DNA from: Alloprevotella tannerae
GTDB lineage: Bacteria > Bacteroidota > Bacteroidia > Bacteroidales > Bacteroidaceae
DNA: 64,000 nucleotides
Assembly: GCA_015259125.1 (NCBI GenBank)
Contig: JABZGR010000005.1
Coordinates: 1 to 64,000 of the forward strand
Direction of reading: 5' to 3'
Every line of letters starts with the position of its first letter. The stretch's first letter is position 1. This document shows, piece by piece, positions 59,097 to 64,000 of the stretch. Below the pieces are notes generated by a model. The model ran no database searches. It saw only the letters and a list, made by a program, of their open reading frames with translations, and was not told where the DNA came from. The translations under genes and the position numbers were made by a program.

Positions 59097-59254
59097 CAAA
59101 TCTTGAAGTAAAAGATCTCGGTTTTCAGTTCCTAAGCAACTGCAAAGCAAAAGTAAACTTAAGTGTTATGAAAAGGGAGATATTAAGAAAAGTATAAGGC
59201 AGAGTAGCATTGAAAAGACGGATAGTTTTGACTTATTATAGTGTAAATCTCACT

Positions 59255-60211
59255 CTAATGAATCATTTTACCTCTTTCTTTCTCATATAGTTGCCACGAA
59301 TTATATATATTGTGCCAAATAGCATAGGTGGCGCCGGCCAAAGATGTGACCGGGTTGAGAAACGTAAAGCTGATCCACATTTCAAAAGCCGTGTTTTTTT
59401 GTCCCAAAGATTGACCTGCGCCTATCCTACATTTATATTTGCGCCCGATTTTATGACCTAATGAAAATTGAATCAGGCAGCAGAGTGCGGAAATGGTGGC
59501 TATACAGAAAAAGTCGAAGAGCGTGATGTCGCTGTGTACGATATATTTGGTGGCAAGTGTGATAGAAATAGCTAAAGAAACGGCCCAAATATAAAAAGCC
59601 AAATCTTTCGTGCGTGTAACCTTTTGATGTAGTCTATGGAAGAACTTCTGCGTGATGACAGCACTGAAGAAAGGTAGAATCAACATTGGAAATATTTGAG
59701 CCAGAATACGGCAGGAGGCGGAGAAAAAGGTTATACCTTCTTGGGGATAGATAAGGGGCAGGCCAAGGGGTAGACATAGTGCAACAGATAGGTTGATGAG
59801 TATACAGTAAGTCGTAAGTCCTGCCACGTCGCCGCCTAATTTTTGTGTGATAACAGGTGCCGCTGTCGCCGTAGGCGTAATAAAACAGAGCAAGACCGAC
59901 TCCCATAATAACTTTTCCGGAATCTGCGGGAAGAGATAGAGTAGCAGGATAATAGAACCATAAATAAGCATTTGAATAAGAAAGAGCCACAAATGCCAGA
60001 CCTTGAATCTGATCTCTCGCAGATTGATCTTGCAGAATGCAATGAAGAGCATCGCAAAGATTAGACAGGGCTGGATGATCGGGAGTGCGATGTTGGCAAA
60101 TTTATGCGTGCTGTCTAAGAAGGGAATGTTGATATAAATAAAATAACTGAGGACGCCTGCAATCATTGCAATTAAGAGAGTCCATGATTTCAGCGTTTGT
60201 TTAATGTCCAT
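59255..60211 (-). CDS. Membrane transporter, bile acid:sodium symporter-like
   Basis: 318 residues from the Met at 60211 (a start 18 bp further upstream is also possible). About nine or ten hydrophobic segments. ALPIIQPCLIFAMLFIAF and CFITPTATAAPVITQKLGGD resemble the crossover region of SBF/BASS transporters, with a conserved-looking Asn at LNPVTSL. Auxin-carrier-type (AEC) transporters are the main alternative. The start overlaps the end of uvrB by 11 bp, so it is translated from the same mRNA, though a functional link is not evident. Confidence 0.62.
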   Translation of the reverse strand: MDIKQTLKSWTLLIAMIAGVLSYFIYINIPFLDSTHKFANIALPIIQPCLIFAMLFIAFCKINLREIRFKVWHLWLFLIQMLIYGSIILLLYLFPQIPEKLLWESVLLCFITPTATAAPVITQKLGGDVAGLTTYCILINLSVALCLPLGLPLIYPQEGITFFSASCRILAQIFPMLILPFFSAVITQKFFHRLHQKVTRTKDLAFYIWAVSLAISITLATKYIVHSDITLFDFFCIATISALCCLIQFSLGHKIGRKYKCRIGAGQSLGQKNTAFEMWISFTFLNPVTSLAGATYAIWHNIYNSWQLYEKERGKMIH

Positions 60212-62234
60212 TTTTATGTTCCTTTTCAATTGCTAATAATTCGTCGCGCAATTGTGCTGCCAAGACAAAATCTAAATGCTCTGCAGCAGTTTTCATTTGC
60301 TTCTCCAGACGCGCGTGGCGCTCCTCGTATGTTTCTTTTTTTCCATACACGGCTTGATCTTCTGCAGCTTTGAGCGTGGATGTTTGTCGTAGATCGTAAG
60401 TTGTCGTGCTCTTCTCGCTTTGCCGTGCTTCGGATAGCTCTGTCAGTTGGTTGGTCTTGATTTTCTTTTTGATTTGCCGGGGTTTCAAGTGGTGCTGCTC
60501 GTTGTAAGCTATCTGCTTCGCACGTCGCCGATTGGTCTCATCGATCGTCTGTTGCATAGACGTGGTAATACGGTTGGCATACATAATCACCCGCCCATTG
60601 ACGTTTCGTGCAGCTCGACCGGCAGTTTGCGTCATGCTTCGCGTACTTCTCAAAAAACCTTCTTTATCGGCATCTAAAATAGCAACTAAGGCTACTTCCG
60701 GTAAGTCCAAACCTTCGCGTAAGAGGTTCACGCCGACTAAAACATCATACGTTCCTTTACGGAGATCCTCCATAATGCGCACGCGCTCTAAGGTATCTAT
60801 GTCGCTATGGATATAAGCTGTCTTAATCCCGTTCTTTAGTAGATAGTCGGTGAGTTCTTCTGCCATCTTTTTCGTTAGCGTAGTCACCAAAATGCGCTCT
60901 TCTCGCTCAATGCATTGCCGTATTTCCTCCATTAAATCATCAATGGGGTAGTCGTTTGGGCGTACCTCGATCGGAGGGTCGAGTAAGCCGGTGGGACGAA
61001 TAATTTGCTCGACGATGACTCCTTCGCTCTCTTGTAATTCATAGTCGTCAGGCGTTGCGCTTATGTAGATAACCTGCTTGGCCATTTGATGAAATTCATC
61101 GAAAGTAAGCGGTCGGTTATCTAATGCAGCCGGTAGGCGGAAACCATAATTGACTAAGTTGACCTTACGATGACGATCACCTCCCCACATTGCACGAATC
61201 TGAGGCACAGTAACGTGACTCTCGTCGATTACTATTAAGAAATCTTCCGGGAAAAAGTCTAAAAGGCAGTAAGGTCTTGTGCCGGGCGATCGCCCATCAA
61301 AGTAGCGGCTGTAATTTTCGATGCCGCTGCAATGCCCCAGCTCTCTAATCATTTCTATATCGTATGAAACGCGCTCATTCAGTCGCTTGGCTTCAAGCAT
61401 CTTGCCCTCTTCTTCAAATTTTTGCACTTGTTCTACTAAATCATCTTGAATAGAGCGGATGGCAAGCTCTTGTGTTTCTTTAGAAGTTAAGAATAAATTG
61501 GCCGGATAGACCTTATATTCCTCAAACGTAGCGCTTCGATAACCCGAAAGTGCATCAATCTCTTCTATTGTATCGACATCGTCACCCCAAAACGTAACAC
61601 GGATGATCTCTTCCGTATAGGCCAGGTATATATCTACGGTGTCGCCGTTCACACGAAAGTTACCGGATTTCGGTGCTACGTCATTGCGGGTATAAAGACT
61701 GGCTATAAGCTTTTGCAAAAGTTGAGTTACTCCTATATAAGAGCCAACTTTGAGGTCTATAACATTCTCATAGAACGCCGCCGGATTGCCCATACCGTAA
61801 ATACAACTGACCGAACTGACCACAATCACGTCCTTTCTGCCTGATAAGAGCGCCGAAGTTGCCGCTAATCGCAAGCGGTCAATCTCTTCATTGATGGCCA
61901 TATCCTTTTCTATATAAAGGTCCGACGAGGGAATGTAAGCTTCCGGTTGATAATAGTCGTAGTAAGAAACGTAATACTCTACGGCGTTTTCCGGAAAGAA
62001 ATCTTTGAACTCTGTATACAATTGAGCGGCCAAAGTTTTATTGTGGCTCAGGACAAGTGTTGGCTTGTTCAAGTTCTTAATCACATTGGCTATTGTAAAA
62101 GTCTTGCCGGAACCGGTTACTCCTAAAAGCACCTGTGCCGGAGTTCCGGCTTGTGCTCCTGCGGTTAAGGCTTCGATAGCCTCAGGTTGATCGCCGGTGG
62201 GTTGATATTCTGAGTGTAGTTTAAAAGCAGACAT
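60201..62234 (-). CDS. uvrB: Excinuclease ABC subunit B
   Basis: 677 residues. Walker A GVTGSGKTFT (about 39-48); beta-hairpin YVSYYDYYQPEAYIPSSD; helicase motif II VIDESHVT; helicase motif VI TAGRAARN; C-terminal UVR domain (about 635-670, EKQMKTAAEHLDFVLAAQLRDE split across helices) that contacts UvrC. Complete, active-looking nucleotide excision repair helicase. A minus-strand TATCTTTG box lies at 62252-62259, 17 nt before the start. Confidence 0.97.
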   Translation of the reverse strand: MSAFKLHSEYQPTGDQPEAIEALTAGAQAGTPAQVLLGVTGSGKTFTIANVIKNLNKPTLVLSHNKTLAAQLYTEFKDFFPENAVEYYVSYYDYYQPEAYIPSSDLYIEKDMAINEEIDRLRLAATSALLSGRKDVIVVSSVSCIYGMGNPAAFYENVIDLKVGSYIGVTQLLQKLIASLYTRNDVAPKSGNFRVNGDTVDIYLAYTEEIIRVTFWGDDVDTIEEIDALSGYRSATFEEYKVYPANLFLTSKETQELAIRSIQDDLVEQVQKFEEEGKMLEAKRLNERVSYDIEMIRELGHCSGIENYSRYFDGRSPGTRPYCLLDFFPEDFLIVIDESHVTVPQIRAMWGGDRHRKVNLVNYGFRLPAALDNRPLTFDEFHQMAKQVIYISATPDDYELQESEGVIVEQIIRPTGLLDPPIEVRPNDYPIDDLMEEIRQCIEREERILVTTLTKKMAEELTDYLLKNGIKTAYIHSDIDTLERVRIMEDLRKGTYDVLVGVNLLREGLDLPEVALVAILDADKEGFLRSTRSMTQTAGRAARNVNGRVIMYANRITTSMQQTIDETNRRRAKQIAYNEQHHLKPRQIKKKIKTNQLTELSEARQSEKSTTTYDLRQTSTLKAAEDQAVYGKKETYEERHARLEKQMKTAAEHLDFVLAAQLRDELLAIEKEHKNGH

Positions 62235-62251
62235 TCTTTTTAATAGAAATG

Positions 62252-62281
62252 CAAAGATAGAGAATTTTATCCCTACCTTTG
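62252..62281. promoter_or_regulatory. Divergent promoter boxes, uvrB and alcohol dehydrogenase
   Basis: Minus strand TATCTTTG (62252-62259) serves uvrB (ATG at 62234); plus strand TACCTTTG (62274-62281) serves the dehydrogenase (ATG at 62298). Both have leaders under 20 nt. The -33 boxes are poor in both. No SOS-box-like palindrome was seen. Confidence 0.55.
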
Positions 62282-62297
62282 CCTAACGCTTAAACAA

Positions 62298-63482
62298 ATG
62301 CTTATGAATAATTTTGAGTTTTACAGTCCTACGGACTTCGTTTTTGGGAAAAATACAGAAGAGCAAACGGGCCTGCTTGTGAAACGCTTTGGCGGAAAGC
62401 GCTTGCTTGTCGTCTATGGGCAAGGTCACGCAGTTAAGAGTGGCTTGATGGATCGCGTAGAAAAAGCTTTGAAAGAGGCCGAACTTTACTATGTCTTATT
62501 GGGAGGCATTCAACCTAATCCTACTGACGAGGAAGTTTATAAAGGTATTGATTTAGGCCGGCAGCATAATGTGGATATGATCTTAGCCGTTGGCGGTGGT
62601 TCTGCCATAGATGCAGCCAAGGCAATGGCGGCCGGGATTCCGGACGATGGAGATTTCTGGGATTTCTATGAAGGTACGCGCACTGTGGAGTCGGCTTTGC
62701 CGGTCGGTGTCGTGCTTACGATTCCCGCGGCAGGAAGTGAAGGCTCGGGAAACTCTGTTATTACGCAAGTTGCTTCCAATAAAAAGATCAGTCTACGCAC
62801 TCCGCGAGCATTGCGTCCGAAGTTTTCAATCTTAAATCCGGAGTTGACCTATTCTTTACCGCCTTACCAAACGTCAGCGGGCGCTGTAGATATGATGGCA
62901 CACATTATGGAGCGCTATTTTACCAATACGGAGCACACGGAGTTGACAGATAGATTGTCGGAGTCAATATTGAAGACGGTTATAGAAGTTACACCGCAAG
63001 TTTTGGACAGACCTGAAGATTACGATGCCCGTGCCACACTCATGTGGTGCGGAACTCTGGCTCACACGGGTCTTTGTGGGACGGGCAATGTGGAAGATTG
63101 GTCATCGCACGCTTTAGAACACGAGTTGTCTGCATTTTATGGTGTCACTCACGGTGCCGGTTTGGCTGTGATTTTCCCTGCTTGGCTTACATTTATGGTG
63201 GAGCACAATCCAAAGAAGGTTATAAAATGGGCGCATTGTGTGTGGGATGTAAATCCTTCAGGCAATGATAAGGAAGATGCACTCGAAGGTATAAGCCGCT
63301 TTAAGAAGTTCTTACATCGGATTGGTATGCCTACGACCATTAAGGAACTGGGTATAGACAATTATGATATAGATATGCTTAACGAACATCTACATGTGAT
63401 TAAAGGAGAAAAGGTTGGCAACTATGTTCCTTTAGATCATAAGATGTCTAAAGAAATTTATGAAATAGCTCAGCACGAATAG
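62298..63482 (+). CDS. Iron-containing alcohol dehydrogenase (butanol dehydrogenase-like)
   Basis: 394 residues (a start two codons later, at 62304, is also possible). NAD(P)-binding GGGSAIDAAKAMAAG near residue 96; metal ligands in AGAVDMMAHIMERYF (Asp and His), HALEHELSAFYGVTHGAGLAVI (two His). The pattern fits the Fe-ADH group with YqhD/BdhA, which reduces aldehydes with NADPH. Acts in the cytoplasm; substrate unknown. Confidence 0.92.
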   Translation: MLMNNFEFYSPTDFVFGKNTEEQTGLLVKRFGGKRLLVVYGQGHAVKSGLMDRVEKALKEAELYYVLLGGIQPNPTDEEVYKGIDLGRQHNVDMILAVGGGSAIDAAKAMAAGIPDDGDFWDFYEGTRTVESALPVGVVLTIPAAGSEGSGNSVITQVASNKKISLRTPRALRPKFSILNPELTYSLPPYQTSAGAVDMMAHIMERYFTNTEHTELTDRLSESILKTVIEVTPQVLDRPEDYDARATLMWCGTLAHTGLCGTGNVEDWSSHALEHELSAFYGVTHGAGLAVIFPAWLTFMVEHNPKKVIKWAHCVWDVNPSGNDKEDALEGISRFKKFLHRIGMPTTIKELGIDNYDIDMLNEHLHVIKGEKVGNYVPLDHKMSKEIYEIAQHE

Positions 63483-63623
63483 AGGATAGAATAGGCCGAT
63501 AACAAACGGATGAAAGTTAGCTTTTACTCTCTTCGTATTTGTCTTTGTAAGGCTATTGTAAGTAACTACTCAAAAGGTCTGCGTTTCTCTTGGAATGCGG
63601 GCCTACTATTCTAAAAGAACAAT

Positions 63624-64000
63624 ATGAAAATTATGAAACGAATTCTATTTTGTTTGGTGTTTCTTTTGAGCGGATTGACGCTTTGCGCACAGGAAATATA
63701 CGAATTTACAGTGACCAATGCCGATGGTAAGTCAGTGGCGCTGTCCAACTATCGCGGCAAAGTTTTGCTCATAGTTAATACGGCTACGCGTTGTGGTTTC
63801 ACTCCACAATACAAAGAGTTAGAAGCGCTCTATGAGCAATATGCGGCGCAAGGACTGGAAATTCTGGATTTTCCTTGCAATCAATTCGGGCAACAGGCGC
63901 CTGGTACAGCCGCAGAGATTCGACAATTTTGTTCGACCAACTTTGATGTGCGTTTCCCTCAGTTTGATAAAATCGATGTAAATGGGCCTACAGCTGCTCC
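63624..64000 (+). CDS. Glutathione peroxidase, exported, cut by the window end
   Basis: First 125 codons only; the 3' end is outside the window. Signal peptide (KIMKRILFCLVFLLSGLTLCAQ), then the GPx fold: LSNYRGKVLLIVNTATRCGFTPQY with a catalytic Cys (not selenocysteine) and the Gln in DFPCNQFGQQAPG. The Trp motif should lie beyond the end. Periplasmic thiol peroxidase role is likely; the true electron donor is probably thioredoxin rather than glutathione. Confidence 0.88.
   Translation, partial: MKIMKRILFCLVFLLSGLTLCAQEIYEFTVTNADGKSVALSNYRGKVLLIVNTATRCGFTPQYKELEALYEQYAAQGLEILDFPCNQFGQQAPGTAAEIRQFCSTNFDVRFPQFDKIDVNGPTAA

Noticed and set aside
63624..64000. Selenoprotein glutathione peroxidase
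   Set aside because: The catalytic codon is TGT (Cys); no in-frame TGA is seen.

Overview
The window comes from a low-to-mid GC Bacteroidota genome, most likely order Bacteroidales. The evidence is the recurring promoter consensus TTTG-N19-TAnnTTTG in place of sigma70 boxes, a TPR/PD40/OmpA lipoprotein, DUF5063, DUF4348, DUF5715 and PCMD proteins, a single-chain PurL, type B L31, and Bacteroides-type mobilisation and integrase genes. A terminal YDLQGRK-type motif on one secreted protein resembles Prevotellaceae proteins, but genus cannot be settled by reading. I recognised no rRNA or tRNA gene; one RNase P RNA is present.

Layout. 188-10101 (minus) is a ten-gene export cluster: ABC ATPase/permease pairs, a YtrA-type GntR regulator, a MacAB-TolC-like set (ATPase, two FtsX/MacB permeases, adaptor, TolC), and a NatAB-like pair, all behind one good promoter at 10138-10168. 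10664-24291 holds ordinary chromosomal genes (AlkD-like, porin, PCMD protein, patatin, dnaG, glucosaminidase-LysM, a Tyr/Trp/Gly-rich secreted protein, FadL-like protein, prmA, rRNA methylase, DUF5715). 24996-39264 has TraB/GumN, the OmpA/PD40 lipoprotein, an RNase D-like exonuclease, an RlmI-like methylase, murB, an MBL hydrolase, an M3 peptidase, dCMP deaminase, an S41 protease and hemW. 39379-45867 has a secreted protein, rpmE2, rnpB and purL.

46.4-58.8 kb is an integrated mobilisable element between purL and a transporter/uvrB pair. Its left part has a relaxase broken by a stop codon and a frameshift, an intact MobC, a DUF3408 protein, three 22-bp-spaced palindromic iterons and oriT-like hairpins. 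Its right part has two tandem tyrosine recombinases. The cargo between them (49411-55615) is the most interesting part of the window: a compact co-directional operon of HTH regulator, C5-cytosine methyltransferase, a 990-residue protein with GHKL ATPase modules at both ends (MORC/Hsp90-like and histidine-kinase-like), a receiver-like protein with a long unrecognised C-terminal region, and a Vsr-family endonuclease. It looks like a restriction/defence system in which two-component-like signalling parts sit between methylase and nuclease.

59255-64000 returns to chromosomal genes: transporter, uvrB, iron-dependent alcohol dehydrogenase and a glutathione peroxidase cut by the window end. A dispersed intergenic repeat built from GTAC and TCACGA words occurs five times (10.4, 24.6, 33.5, 46.3 and 59.0 kb), and two copies flank the element, which helps bound the insertion. 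Starts were moved inward from the longest possible ORF where a promoter, signal peptide or family start demanded it.
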